The notes beneath the pieces were generated by a model. The model had not been told where the DNA came from. It saw only the letters and a program-made list of their open reading frames with translations, and ran no database searches. From Charina bottae (Eukaryota > Chordata > Lepidosauria > Squamata > Charinaidae): a stretch of 64,000 bases of DNA. This document shows positions 32,252 through 43,233 of this stretch, piece by piece. The DNA lies in NCBI GenBank assembly GCA_023362775.1, contig JALMGJ010000005.1:84330921-84394920 (forward strand), given 5' to 3'. A program made the translations under genes and the position numbers. The first letter of the stretch is position 1, and every line of letters begins with the position of its first letter.

Positions 32252-32455
32252 CAGTGCTTTCCAAACTGCCGCTGTTGGCGACACACCAACGGCGGCAGTG
32301 GCGACGGCGGGGGTGCACATTGGCAGCCTCGCTAAAATGCGGAAGCGCTGATCCCGTGCCGCTGCCGCCGTGCCGCTTCCGGGTGGTGTGGCGACACATC
32401 ACGCTGTGTGTGGCGACACACTTTTGTGTCGCGACACACAGTTTGGAAAGCTATG
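32252..32455. mobile_element. hAT-like MITE (CAGNGCTTTCCAAA family, GC-rich type)
   Basis: Ends CAGTGCTTTCCAAACTGC and GTTTGGAAAGCTATG, with a perfect 8-bp duplication CTGTACGT (32244-32251 and 32456-32463). The interior is GC-rich and shares GTGTGGCGACACA ... CTTTTGTGTCGCGACACACA with the copies at 41183 and 42374. Confidence 0.9.
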
Positions 32456-32713
32456 CTGTACGTGAATCTTGCCCACAGCCTGTTTCTGCGCGCTGCTTCC
32501 TGCCCACCCATTGGGAATGCACAGGTTCTTCTAGGAGGACATGCTTGCTTACAGTTGGCCACCATCCGGTTTAGACGTTTAAAGACTGGAATTCCAGCTG
32601 GGTCTCCCCATGCCTGCAAGCCCAAAGGTGGCTGCAACCACTGTGTTGATGGCATTTGTCAAAGTCTCATGAACTTGTCAGAATAGCAGATATATTCAGC
32701 ATCAATAATATGA

Positions 32714-32995
32714 TGTCAGCCCTACAAGGTAGACCAGACCAAGAAACAGACACCGTGTGTGCCTAAAACTACTTTTGTTAAGATTGACTACAGTAAGGGA
32801 ATCTTGCAAGTCTGAATGTGCTTCTCCTTCTCCCTCTTTTATCTTCACGTGAATTTGGGGGGTGCGGGATGTTGTCTGAGACGTTTTTGTACCCCTCCCC
32901 CCCATCTGGGCTTCTGCAATGTTTATCCTCTGGTTGCCTTGGTAACAGATCTTCCCTCTCCCCATCAAGGTCATCCTCTTTACTCTCTCTGTACA
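32714..32995 (-). mobile_element. Solo LTR (unknown LTR retroelement)
   Basis: On the minus strand it begins TGTACAGAGAG and ends GTAGGGCTGACA, so TG...CA termini are present. A GGGTACAAAAACG promoter-like stretch and an AACAAAAGTAG poly(A)-like region lie inside. Flanking TATGA/TATGG is a possible 5-bp duplication with one mismatch. A second copy is at 14831-15103. No internal part is present in the window. Confidence 0.68.
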
Positions 32996-33261
32996 TATGG
33001 TAAATAAACTAAGAGTATTAATTATTTTTCTCCCCTGAAGAATTAAGCATTAATTATTCCTTCTCTTTGCTGCTGTAGCTTAGCTTTTCTAGCAACGCTG
33101 CTGAATTGGATCAAGCACTGGGAAAATTTGTCAGTGGTTGATGTACGAGGGAGAAGAGATTTCTACGGGCAGAGTTTTTCTTTAAACCAGGATGGAAATC
33201 AAGCATCTCAGTGTACGAATATTGATGTTGTAGCAGATTGGCCCTGAGGATTTCTTTGTTA

Positions 33262-33571
33262 TGTTGTTGTTGTTGTTCAGTCGTTTAGTCGTGTCCAACT
33301 CTTCGTGACCCCATGGACCATAGCACGCCAGGCCTTCCTGTCCTCCACTGCCTCCCGGAGTTTACTCAAATTCACGTTCATTACATCGGTGATGCTATCT
33401 AACCACCTCATCCTCTGCCGTCCCCTTCTCCTTTTGCCCTCAGTCTTTCCCAGCATCAGGGTCTTTTCCAGTGAGTCCTCTCTTCGCATTAGGTGGCCAA
33501 AGTATTTCAGCTTCAGCTTCAGCATCTGTCCTTCCAATGAGCAGTCAGGGTTGATTTCCTTTAGGATTGAT
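33262..33571 (-). mobile_element. BovB subfamily 1, 3' fragment
   Basis: The minus-strand frame encodes the BovB C-terminus (SILKEINPDCSLEGQMLK, KYFGHLMRREDSLEKTLM, MRWLDSITDVMNVNLSKLRE). By eye it is nearly identical to the near-intact copy. It ends in the (GTT)n tail at 33262. Severely 5'-truncated. Confidence 0.88.
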
Positions 33572-33652
33572 TCTTTGTTATACTGAAGCAGTTTTGGCCC
33601 ACCTGGCTTAAAGCAGAATTTTTTTACGTTTCTACACATAGTTTATCTAGTG

Positions 33653-33787
33653 CAGTGTTTCTCAACCTTGGCAACTTGAAGATGTGTGGACTTCAACTCC
33701 CAGAATTCCCCAGCCAGCCTTGCTGGCTGGGGAATTCTGGGAGTTGAAGTCCACACATCTTCAAGCTGCCAAGGTTGAGAAACACTG
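33653..33787. mobile_element. Palindromic hAT-like MITE, nearly perfect hairpin
   Basis: Both halves read CAGTGTTTCTCAACCTTGGC ... CCAGAATTCCCCAGCCAGC inwards, giving a long near-perfect hairpin of about 65-base arms. A perfect 8-bp duplication ATCTAGTG (33645-33652 and 33788-33795) flanks it. It is the best copy of five. Confidence 0.93.
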
Positions 33788-34535
33788 ATCTAGTGAATTA
33801 AGCCTGAGGATCTGTGTTGTTCCTTAGCCCTCCACAGAAGAGGAGAAGTAACACACTATCCATATCCACGTCATGCTGGGTGCACTTGTAGGGCCTTTCC
33901 AAGGAAGCACCTGCTGAGGGGTAGGAGCAGGAGGTGGGGGGAGGCAGCTGTGCTCTCCATGGGGGATCACTCCCAAGCTCCATGGAGTTGCCAAATCTGT
34001 GGAGTGCTGCAGAAGAAAAATTCAGCACCCCCTCGGCTGCAGTTCTAACCCCGGGGCATCTGAGCTGGGATTATATTGGCTCAGCTGACGCAAGAGTGAC
34101 CTGAAGCTGCCCTCAAACCTTGGGATCCTTTCGTGGAGGTGCCCTTGGTCCATGTTCTCTGCCTGGAGTTTATGCTCACTCCTCACTGCGCAGCTCCCTT
34201 GCAGTGGGTCCCCCCCCCCAAGGACTGTCTCCACGTCTGCCAATCTGGGATTCTTCCAAGTGTGCAGACGTCTCCCCCTTGTGTGCGATTGCAGCCGTTT
34301 TTGCTCTGTAAGCAGTTGAATGCAAGTAAGGCTTTTAAAATCATTAAGTGGGTTAGGAATATTTTTCAACCAAGTGACCTAAAATAGAAACAAGTAGAAA
34401 GCATCAGTCATGCTTTTATTTCTAAGCAGACAGCAATGCATTTCTATCAGATAATTCTGAAAGGGGGACAAGAATCAAGGAGGATAATGGAGGAAAGGCT
34501 GCATCAGTGCCTACCTAGGGATAGTCCAATTACAC
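33788..34535. other. Unassigned interval
   Basis: Moderate-GC sequence with a C-run at about 34212-34220. ORFs in both orientations lack motifs, and I recognise no repeat. Confidence 0.45.
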
Positions 34536-34786
34536 CAGGGGTGGGGAACCTTTTCTCTTCCAAGGGCCATTTGGATATTTATAACCGGGGACCAGGGGGG
34601 TGGGGGGCGGGGTTTCTGGGATTTCCGCAGACCGGGGGCCGGAGTTTGCGGGCGGGAGCCAATCACAAGCACTGGGGGGCGGGATTTGCGGACAGGGGCC
34701 AATCGCGTGGAAGGGGCGGGGTTTGCAGGCGGGAGCCCCGCGGGCCTTAGGCGGGAGCCCCGCGGGCCTGACATTGCCCACCCCTG
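34536..34786. mobile_element. hAT-like MITE (CAGGGGTGGGGAACC family)
   Basis: Termini CAGGGGTGGGGAACC and GCCCACCCCTG are flanked by a perfect 8-bp duplication AATTACAC (34528-34535 and 34787-34794). The interior contains GC-box and CCAAT-box units (GGGCGGGGTTTGCAGGCGGG, GGAGCCAATC) that resemble the minisatellite at 51840-52150 in a different hAT family. Confidence 0.9.
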
Positions 34787-35900
34787 AATTACACCATCAA
34801 AAGCCATCCATTATATCGAGGTGGGATTGGCTTTCAGTGCAGAACTATTGCATTGCTTCTAGCTCATGGGGTCTGGAAACGTGGTAATGCTCCTGGCTGA
34901 GGTGGTCTGTGCCCATAATTTCTGCCCTGCTTGCTTTATTTCTCATTTCCATTGAAAAGAAGACTAGAAAGAATCAACATGGATTCTCTGGAGCCACTAA
35001 ACTAAATCCCTTTCCTTTTGCAAAATTAGAACGGACCCACTTTTATAAGTAGTTGGTAATGCACCTTTCCCCTCTTAAGGCTGGGTTCATTCTGCGCAAC
35101 GGTTGCGATTCTTCTGCCGTGGATACTTTCAGACCACTGATTCGAAAAAACAGGGCTGTCCATCAGGTATAGGATTTTTGACCATTTTTATTTATTTAAT
35201 TGTAGCTATAGAATAAGGCATTAGAGTTGTGCAGTGCTTTGGATTTGATGGCCAAAGGGTGCCTTGGAGCAACTGGGGACCTGAATGGAGCACCTGTCTG
35301 TAATTCCTTAAAACAGCCCCCGTGTGCTTCCTGGAACCGTTACTTGGCTTAAGCTGTGGCGCACAGGTGCTATGTGTACACCCACGTGCTTCGGAGCATC
35401 TTTGTGCTTTTGAATCCAAGTAAAGATTCTTTTCTACCTTCAAGATGTGTCATCTCTCAGGCACTGTCATTAGGGTGACCAACGGTGGACTAATCGGAAG
35501 GATCACTGATCTGAGGGCAGAATCTGTGGGCCTTTGTATCCAAAGTTCCTCCTCCCTCTTTTTTACACAATCACGTTTTCCATAAATGACAGAATCGTAG
35601 AGCTGGACCTTCTATATGCTCTGCAACAAAGATCCAATATTTATTTGCTTGTTTGTTTTTTTGTTCTCAACTGCATCAAACGTTAAAGTATACATTAAGC
35701 CATAATATAGCATGTCTGGGTTTCTGGCTTAATGCAATATGTGAATGCACTGTGGTTTATGGGTTAGCATTATGGATGAATCAGGCCACAATGGCTCATT
35801 TTACAACAAAGTATGGCTAAAACACACTGGCAAAACACAATCTGTAAACTCAGCCGGCAATGCGATGCATTGTGTTTATTTCTGTTAAATTCTGTTATCC
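34787..35900. other. Unassigned interval
   Basis: No gene recognised. About 35690-35890 looks like decayed repeat DNA (alternating CCATAA, TTAATGCAAT and GGTTTATGG blocks), but I cannot name it. Confidence 0.45.
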
Positions 35901-36104
35901 GGAATGGACTTGGCAGTAAATTTAAACCTGAATCTCAAAACTTAAATTAAGGAAGGAGCTCTATTCATGCATAAAAGCTGGTTTAATGTGTTTTTCTGCA
36001 ACATAAACTAACCACTTTTTAAACCAGCCTTTATGCATGGATAGAGCTCCTTCCTTAATTTAAGCTTTGAGAATCAGGTTTAAATTTACTGCCAAGTCCA
36101 TTTT
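35901..36104. repeat. Long inverted repeat (foldback), unidentified
   Basis: The left arm (about 35901-35985) starts near AATGGACTTGGCAGTAAATT and includes GGAAGGAGCTCTATTCATGC. It is the inverse of the right arm (about 36018-36104), with a loop of about 32 bases. The arms differ at scattered positions, so it is not a recent duplication. No known terminal motif is seen. Confidence 0.8.
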
Positions 36105-36164
36105 GGCTCTGGAAGAGGCTAGCAAAGTTCAGCTATGGCTAAATAGCCACCAAGAAGAACTGCT

Positions 36165-36617
36165 GTAGAGATGGGCGGGGATAAATTTGAATAATAAATA
36201 AATGAATTGAATTGAAATAATAAAATAAAATAAAATAATAAAATAATAAAATAAAATAAAATAAAATAAAATTAAAAAAAATTAAAAATAAAATAAAATA
36301 AAAAAATAAAATAAAATAAAAAAATAAAAAAATAAAATAATAAAATAATAAAATAAAATAATAAAATAAAATAAAATAAAATAAAATAAAATAATAAATA
36401 AAATAAAATAATAAATAAAATAAAATAATAAAATAAAATAAAATATAAAATAAAATAAAATAATAAAATAAAAATAAAATAATAAAATAAAATAAAATAA
36501 AATAAAATAAAATAAAATAATAAAATAAAATAAAAAATAAAATAAAAAAATAAAATAAAATAAAATAAAATAAAATAAAATAAAATAAAATAATAAAATA
36601 AAATAAAATAAAATAAA
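36165..36617 (+). repeat. L2 3' end scrap with 400-base (TAAAA)n expansion
   Basis: GATGGGCGGGGATAAATTTG at 36170 matches the last bases of the L2 at 21370. It is followed by about 400 bases of AATAA/TAAAA units with small interruptions. Long Phe/Leu/Tyr-rich ORFs on the minus strand are translations of this repeat. Confidence 0.88.
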
Positions 36618-37559
36618 GAAGTTCCCAGGAAGCATCCAGCCCCCCAACATTTTGTGTAGGTGTCACTCAAATAAACAAAAAATGCTAAAATGTCCCTCCT
36701 TGAAGAGGAAGCCTTGATTAATTAATCCTAGAATAGTAGGTGTCTCTTGGAGAAAAGGGAGAGGAGGAAGAATAGTAGGTAAGTAGGCATGGCAAAATTT
36801 TGTTGTAGGTCCCCATTGTATGCTGTAATCAACTAGTTGCACTTTTCAGCATTAGTATTCTATTACAAAAACACAGTGCAGCAGTCTTAAGACTGTACTG
36901 AGATGCACACACAAACACACACATTGGCAATGTTACTTTTACATCTCACAGCTTCACGTGATTTGTTAGGAATTTCTGAACATTACTTTCCAAGGAGCTG
37001 TGTGATATCCTAGTTTAGCAATGAGAGAGGAAGAGGCCCACCCAGGATGATAGAAGAAGTACAACGTGCAGCCACGAACATCAGCAAGTGGGAAGCAACT
37101 TTTTAAAAAGAAAAATTACAAAAGAGCTAGTCTTTAGTCTTTTAGAAAGCTGGGATATATGCCAAAAATGTAGTCATTTTTCTGCCTCTTTTGTTCTGTA
37201 AAAAAGGCCTGTTCCTGTTTTTCAGTGCTTTTAGTCAATGAATGAACAATCATAGCAACAACTGACATCCATTTGGAAAAGGAAGTTCTTGTAAGACCTT
37301 TTTCTGAAACTTTCCTGGTGGGAAATATTAGCTGCCCCATTAAACGCACAGGAGAATCGGGGGTGGGGGGTGGGGGGTGGGAGAGACGAACTTCCCAAAT
37401 AGTTCAATAAGAAGTTAGCATGTTCACTAATCACAGATTGTTGCCTCTGTGGTTGTTGGAGGGGGAAACTGAAAATAATAGCTATAATGTTGCTGATAAT
37501 GAGCTTTTAGCTTGCCAAAGGCAAAAACGATGCTGCTTTATTTGTTGAGCTTTATAGTC
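36618..37559. other. Unassigned interval
   Basis: No gene or repeat I can name. A G-rich tract lies at 37359-37383. Confidence 0.5.
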
Positions 37560-40065
37560 GATTTGTTTATTTATTTATCATATTTATATAGGCGCCCATC
37601 TCACAAAACATAACTCTGGGCGGTGTACAAAAAACCCCTAAAAACAGTGATATAAACACAATCAACAAAAATATTAACATTATGATTAAAAGGCAAGGAG
37701 AGAGCAACAGATATTAACAATAGTGAGGCCACCTCAACAACTCACCATTCCCTTGGGACCCCCAGGTGTGATGACATAAACAAGTTTTGAGGGACTTATG
37801 GAAAGTTAACAGGGGTGGAGCCAACCTCACCTCGAGGGGGATATGTTCCTTAAGGCAGGTACCACAGCAAAAAAGGCCCATCTCCAGGGTCCTACCAGAC
37901 GTAGCTCTTTAGCAGATGGGACCCGCAACATACCTCTTCTGATGGATCTGATGGGACTGGCAGATTTAATCTGGAAGAGGCGGTCCCTCAGATAACCCAG
38001 TCCCATGCCATGAAGGGCTTTAAAGGTCAAAAACAGCACCTTGAATTGGACCTGCAAGCAAACTGGCAACCAGTGCAGCTCGTGGAGCAGAGGTGTAACA
38101 TGTGCCGTTCTAGGGGAACACATAACTGCCTGCACTGCCGCATTCTGCACCAGCTGAAGCTTCCAGATACTCTTCAAGAGCAGCCCCAGGTAGAATGCAT
38201 TACAGTAGTCCACCCAGGAGGTGAACAGGGCATGAGTGACCATGAGCAGAGCCCCTCGATCCAGAAACGGGTGCAACTGGCGCACAACACAAAACTATGC
38301 AAAGACCCTCCTAGCCATGACTGCTACCTGCTCTTTGAGCAGGAGTCATGAGTCTAGAAGAACCCCCAAGTTGTGCACTGGGTCTGTTTGGGGCATTGCA
38401 ATCCCATCCAGCATCAAAGATGGCATAGTCCCAGAACTGGCAGGTCCCAAAGTCAGTTGAAGCCCGTAGTTCCCCATCCAGATCTCCACAGCCTCCAGGC
38501 ACCGGGATAGAACATCAACAGCATTGCTTAATCCGCCAGGGGCAGAAAGATATAATTGGGGATCATCAGCATACTGATGATACCACACCCCATGGCGATG
38601 GATGAGCTCACCCAGTGGCTTCATGTAGATGTTGAATATGAACAGAGAGAGCACCGAACCCTGTGGCACCTCACATAATAGGGGCTGAGGATGGGATCTC
38701 TCTCCCTCAATCACCATCAACTGGTATCGACCCCAAGAAAGGAGGCAAACCAGCACAATACATTGCCACTCACCCTCAATCCCCTCAAGAGCTGGTCCAG
38801 AAGAATACCTTGGTCGATGGTATTGAAGGCTGCTGAGAGGTCAAGCAGAGCAAGAGATTTGCTCTCTCCATCCCGCTCTCGCCAGAGATCATCTAAAAGT
38901 GCGACCTGTGCCATTTCCATCTCATACCCAGGTCTGAATCCCGACTGCAAGGGATCCAGATAATTTGCTTCATCCAGGGTCCTCTGAAGCTGTTGCGCAA
39001 CCACCTTCTCAACCACTTCCCCCAAAAGGGGAGGTTAGATACTGGATGAAGGTTGTCCAGTATGGTGGGGTCCATCGATGGTTCTTAAGGAGGGGGTGAA
39101 CCAAGGTCTCCTTAAGAGGTGAAGGAACAACCCCCTCACTCAAGGAAGAATTCACCACCGCTAGAACCCACTCACACGACACCCTCTGGGTCACTTCAGT
39201 AAGCCAGGAGGGGCATGGATCTAAAGAGCAGGTGGCCAAGCTCACAGTCATAAGAATCCTCAGGCCCAACAGGTTCTAACCGTTCCCAGATAACAGGGTA
39301 ACACTCTTGTCTGGGCATCTCTCTAGGACCTGCAACAAGGCTGGTGTCCAGGTGCAAGCAAATTTGAGCAACTTTGTCTGACAGATGCTGAGCAAATTCT
39401 TCTGCACAACCCTGAAAGGGGATATCCGAGCTCTCAGTCCCTAAGAGGGCAAGTGTCACCCGAAACAGGGCTGCAGGATGGCTATCCGCAGACGCAATAA
39501 GGACAGAGAAGTATTGTCGCTTTGCCATCCTAACCACCACAAGGTAGGCCTTGATAGTGGCTCTAACCCATGTTTGGTCAAGTTTGACCCCAGTTGAATG
39601 CCAGCGACACTCTAGACCAGCCTTTCTCAAGCTTTTGACCCTGGAAGAACCCTTGAAATATCTTTCAGGCCTCGGGGAACCCCTGCACATTCAGGCTCAA
39701 ATTTAGGCCAGAAATTACAAGATTATTATATTCGTTTCATATGTAGGCCTGTATATATGCATTAACAGGGTTCTTAAACTAAAAATAAAGAATGAAACTT
39801 ACCTCTTTAATGTGAAGTTGCCCGAATTTGAAATAATTTTTAAATAAATCATGATCTCCCAGGAACCCCTAGTGACCTCTTGTGGAACCCTAGGGTTCCA
39901 GGGAACCCTGGTTGAGAAACCCTGCTGTAGATGTCTCTTCTCCCATTTCATCTCCCTCAACTCTTCTGTGAACCACAGGGAGTAATGGGATCCATGAAAG
40001 GGGAGAGGTCATATAGGCACGATCCAATCCAAAGCCTCAGCCGTCCAATTAATTGCCAAATTAGA
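37560..40065 (-). pseudogene. L2-clade LINE, broken, interrupted by a hAT element
   Basis: Minus-strand pieces read, in order, WIVPI...PFHGSHYSLWFTEELR (about 40060-39933), KLDQTWVRATIKAYLVVVRM (39690 frame), FAQHLSDKVAQICLHLD, the RT region LALLDLSAAFNTIDQGILLD, VPQGSVLSLFIFNIYMKPLG and WYHQYADDPQLYL, then KLQLVQNAAVQAVM and LLHELHWLPVCLQVQFKVLF (38285-37827), and the 3' hairpin at about 37600. Several frameshifts separate them. Motif C is YADD, with P replacing the usual T after it. It is older than the copy at 19.6-21.4 kb. Confidence 0.85.
39618..39924. mobile_element. hAT-like MITE (CAGCCTTTCTCAAGC family)
   Basis: Ends CAGCCTTTCTCAAGCTTTTG and CCTGGTTGAGAAACCCTG, with an imperfect 8-bp duplication CTCTAGAC/CTGTAGAT. 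It interrupts the L2 copy, whose reading continues on either side. Confidence 0.82.
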
Positions 40066-40140
40066 AAGTGTAAACTCTTTCTAGAAAGTGGAAATTATGC
40101 AATATAGTTGCAATATATTCGCTTCGATTAGTTGCAATAT

Positions 40141-40352
40141 AGTTTGGTGTAGTGGTTAAGGTACCAGGCTGGAAACCAGGAGACTGAATTCTAGTCTCTC
40201 CTTAGGCACAAAGTAAGCTGGGTGACCTTGGCTCAGTCACACCCTCTCAGCCCTAGGAAGAGGCAATGGCAAACCACTACTGAAATCTTGCCAAGAAAAC
40301 AGCAGGGACTAGTCCAGGCAGTTGCCAGGAGTCAAGACTCACTTGAAGGAAC
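40141..40352 (+). mobile_element. Sauria-type SINE
   Basis: Head GTTTGGTGTAGTGGTTAAGG, then the GGGTGACCTTGGCTCAGTCA body and the GGCAATGGCAAACCACTACT / CTTGCCAAGAAAAC 3' region shared with BovB-type tails. The tail end is diverged (GAGTCAAGACTCACTTGAAG). No clean duplication visible. Confidence 0.85.
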
Positions 40353-40932
40353 CAACCCCCGCCCCCATGCAAGTCTATCACTGATAGAATTGCTATACTG
40401 TTGATCTTTCAGGTGGTCAAATGTAAAAACCATGTTGTTCCTTATGGAACTTTATAGGGAGATTGCAAAATGTAAAACTGTTCACTTTGCAAGCATGTGC
40501 ATTAGGAAGGAGCTTCAAGTCAAAGGAAGTGTATTTTTGTTGTTCTTAGGTTGCTCATTGGCTGGGTGAAGCAAAACTATTACGGGGCTCAATTCTGTGA
40601 GCGTTTGTGCTTAACTTCGCTTTCAGTTTTTGCTATGGATGAGATGTTGGGAAGTAATTCACATGAGGAAGCAAAGCACTTGTTTTTCAGTTTTCATTCT
40701 GAGTTTTGTTCCACTGTTACACAGGATACTTGAAACTTTTCGTCATAACATTCCAAGTAGGGCAAAACATTTTTGTTGCATGCATAGCCCGATCTGATAC
40801 TTAAATACAGATTTTTGTGTAGTATTCCACTGGGTGTGCATTTGTGCAAAGAATTACACAATACACAAAGCTCTACAAAAAGCAATTTATTTAACAGAGA
40901 CTAGGCAGTTAGAGGAACCAAATGCCTTAAAG
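40353..40932. other. Unassigned interval
   Basis: No feature recognised. ORFs of about 60 residues at 40551-40885 lack motifs. Confidence 0.5.
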
Positions 40933-41049
40933 CAGTGTTTTTCAAACTTGGCAATATTAAGATGAATGGATTTCAACTCCCAGCCTGCTGGCTGAAGAAT
41001 TCTGGGAGTTGAAGTCCACGCATCTTAAAGTTGCCCAGTTTGAAAAACT
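40933..41049. mobile_element. Palindromic hAT-like MITE, right end replaced by microsatellite
   Basis: Starts CAGTGTTTTTCAAACTTGGC and carries the CTTCAACTCCCAG / CTGGGAGTTGAAGTCCACGC palindrome. The right terminus stops at GTTTGAAAAACT, where a TATC microsatellite takes over, so no duplication can be read. Confidence 0.8.
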
Positions 41050-41050
41050 A

Positions 41051-41110
<60 letters not shown>

Positions 41111-41174
41111 ATCTATCTATCTATCTATCATCTATCTATCTATCATCTATCTATCTATCATCTATCTATCTATC
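41050..41174. repeat. (TATC)n microsatellite
   Basis: About 30 TATC/ATCT units with periodic ATC interruptions, between two MITEs. Length-variable. Confidence 0.95.
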
Positions 41175-41182
41175 ATCTATTG

Positions 41183-41637
41183 CAGGGCTTTCCAAAGTGC
41201 CGCCGCTGGCGACACATCCAGCGGCGGTGGCGGCGGTGACACGCGCGCGCACGGCGATGGCGTGGGGGGGCGTGCGGCGGAGCCCGCGCACGGCGACGGC
41301 GTGGGGGGGCGTGCGGCGGAGCGCGCGCACGGCGGCGGCGTGGGGGGGCATGCGGCAGCGTGCGCGCACGGCAGCGGCACGGGGGGACGTGCGGCGGCAC
41401 GCACGCACACGGTGGCGGCGCGGGAGGGGCGTGTGGCGGCGCGGGGGGCGTGCGGTGGCGCGGGGGGCGTGCGGCGGCGCGGGGGGCGTGCGGCGGCGCG
41501 GGGGGCGTGCGGCGGCGCGCGCGTGCATGGCGGCTGCCGTGCACGCGCGCGCCGCCGCTTCCGGGTGGTGTGGCGACACACCACGCTGTGTGTGGCGACA
41601 CACTTTTGTGTCGCGACACACAGTTTGGAAAGCTCTG
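41183..41637. mobile_element. hAT-like MITE with GC-rich internal minisatellite
   Basis: Ends CAGGGCTTTCCAAAGTGCC and GTTTGGAAAGCTCTG. Flanked by ATCTATTG/ATCTATCG, an 8-bp duplication with one mismatch. The interior (41221-41540) is expanded relative to the 42374 sibling by tandem GC-rich units. Confidence 0.88.
41221..41540. repeat. GC-rich minisatellite inside hAT MITE
   Basis: Two nested periodicities are visible: about 45-50-base units containing GCGCGCACGGCGGCGGCGTG, and then 19-base units GCGCGGGGGGCGTGCGGCG. CpG density is very high in an otherwise AT-rich area. Long ORFs on both strands are artefacts of composition. Confidence 0.85.
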
Positions 41638-42373
41638 ATCTATCGCCTCAGCCCAAATTGCAACATACAGATATAAACTAAATGTACAAATATATATTAA
41701 AATAAAACAATAATACAGTATAACAATAATTGACCGTAGTAAAACAAAATGTTTATGCTAGTACTTTTGTTCCAAAATCGCAAGGTGTTAAAATCTGCCT
41801 GAAAAGGCAGTGAATGTTTCTGTTGGAGGCGAGTAATCCTTCTGCTCTGCCACTTTGCTAAATCCTTTGTTTTGAGAATCTGGCAGGAGGATTAATGTGG
41901 ATTTGTGTAATTATGTAAGCAACTGGACTTTTAGCTATTTTTAATGCATGCTGCCGTATTTGCATCATTTTTCAGTATCCTTAAAGTGTCAAAACACAGA
42001 TTTGATTGGCAGAATAACATTTGCAGTCCCTGCCACAATACTCTCCTTAGAGAGCCACCCCAAGGATCCAGGATGTTAGTTGTTAATGTCTGATAGGTCA
42101 GCTGGGCTGATTTCTAAAACATATGAAGTCAGCCCAGCCACCCCACAAGGCAGTTTATTCTCCAAAGGAATGCTTAGTAAGAAAGGCAGAAAATGTACTG
42201 AGACCATTCAAAGGTATCACCACATGAAGATTCAAGCCAGGACATGTTCCCTTTGTAAGAAATCCCTGCCATTTGAATAGCAGATTTAAAGTCATTGGTT
42301 TCTGCCTCAACCTGCTAAGTGCTAATACTTTCGCCCAGTGACCTATTAATTATGGGACTTCTATACCATACAG
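41638..42373. other. Unassigned interval
   Basis: No gene or repeat I can name. Confidence 0.5.
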
Positions 42374-42587
42374 CAGGGCTTTCCAAAGTGCCGCTGCTGG
42401 CGACACACCCAGCGGTGGCGGCGACACGCGCGCGCACGGCGGCGGCGCGGGGGGGCGTGCGGCGGTGCGCGCGTGCATGGCGGCCGCTGTGCACGCGCGC
42501 GCCGCCGCTTCCGGGTGGTGAGGTGACACACCACGCTGTGTGTGGTGACACACTTTTGTGTCGCGACACACAGTTTGGAAAGCTCTG
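42374..42587. mobile_element. hAT-like MITE (GC-rich type)
   Basis: Same ends as the 41183 copy, flanked by CCATACAG/CCATATAG (one mismatch). Short interior with one GC-rich unit; likely close to the ancestral length of this type. Confidence 0.88.
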
Positions 42588-42895
42588 CCATATAGTTTCT
42601 ATTCCCAATTATTTACAAAGCAGTTTGAAGCTAACCTGTTTCAATTCTTGTTTCCTTGAATTCCTTGAAACATTGAGAATAGACAGAGGATACCAACAAT
42701 CAGTGCTCCCTCTGTAGCTGACCACCACAAGAGCCCAAAATAATAAAATATTGTCCTGGAGCAATAAAAATCCCCTCATCCCCCCCTCATCTGCATAAAA
42801 AGGAAATGAAATAATTGTTTTCCCACCACCTTGGCCATCCAAATTTTCAGTTCATGTTGTATGTTGTTTGGTCATTTTCCAAAAGTATCTGAGTG

Positions 42896-43233
42896 TGTCA
42901 GAACCCTGGCATGCCCCAGGGTCCTGCCATTCCCTAGAACACAGTCAGCATCAAAAAGGGCAGAAACTACCAACTACGCCTCGTGAATAAAGAACTCTTG
43001 AACTTGACACCAAGCGAACCAGAGGGAAGCCCGGAGCGGACCAAAAGGAAGACTACAGCAGGGAGGGGGCGGTGCTCCAGAGGAAGGGTATAAAAACCCA
43101 AGCCGGGACCCAGGGGGTCATTCGTACCTTTACTGTGCTTACTCATGTTAGCTAATAAATCGTTTACTCACCAAAAGAGCTGTGTTGAAGTCATTTCTCG
43201 GGAGAAACGTCTGCAACTGAGAAGCGCCTGACA
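42896..43233 (+). repeat. 5' LTR of Gypsy element (complete)
   Basis: 338 bases from TGTCAGAACCC to GCGCCTGACA. It contains TATAAAAA at 43089-43096 and an AATAAA signal near 43155. Transcription probably starts about 30-35 bases after the TATA box, near 43121-43124. Confidence 0.92.

Noticed and set aside
36139..36670. ORFs of 120-175 residues rich in Phe, Leu, Tyr and Ile
   Set aside because: They are translations of the (TAAAA)n microsatellite.
41031..41681. Six ORFs of 92-216 residues on both strands
   Set aside because: They read through the TATC microsatellite and the GC-rich minisatellite of the hAT MITE. All frames are open because of repeat periodicity.
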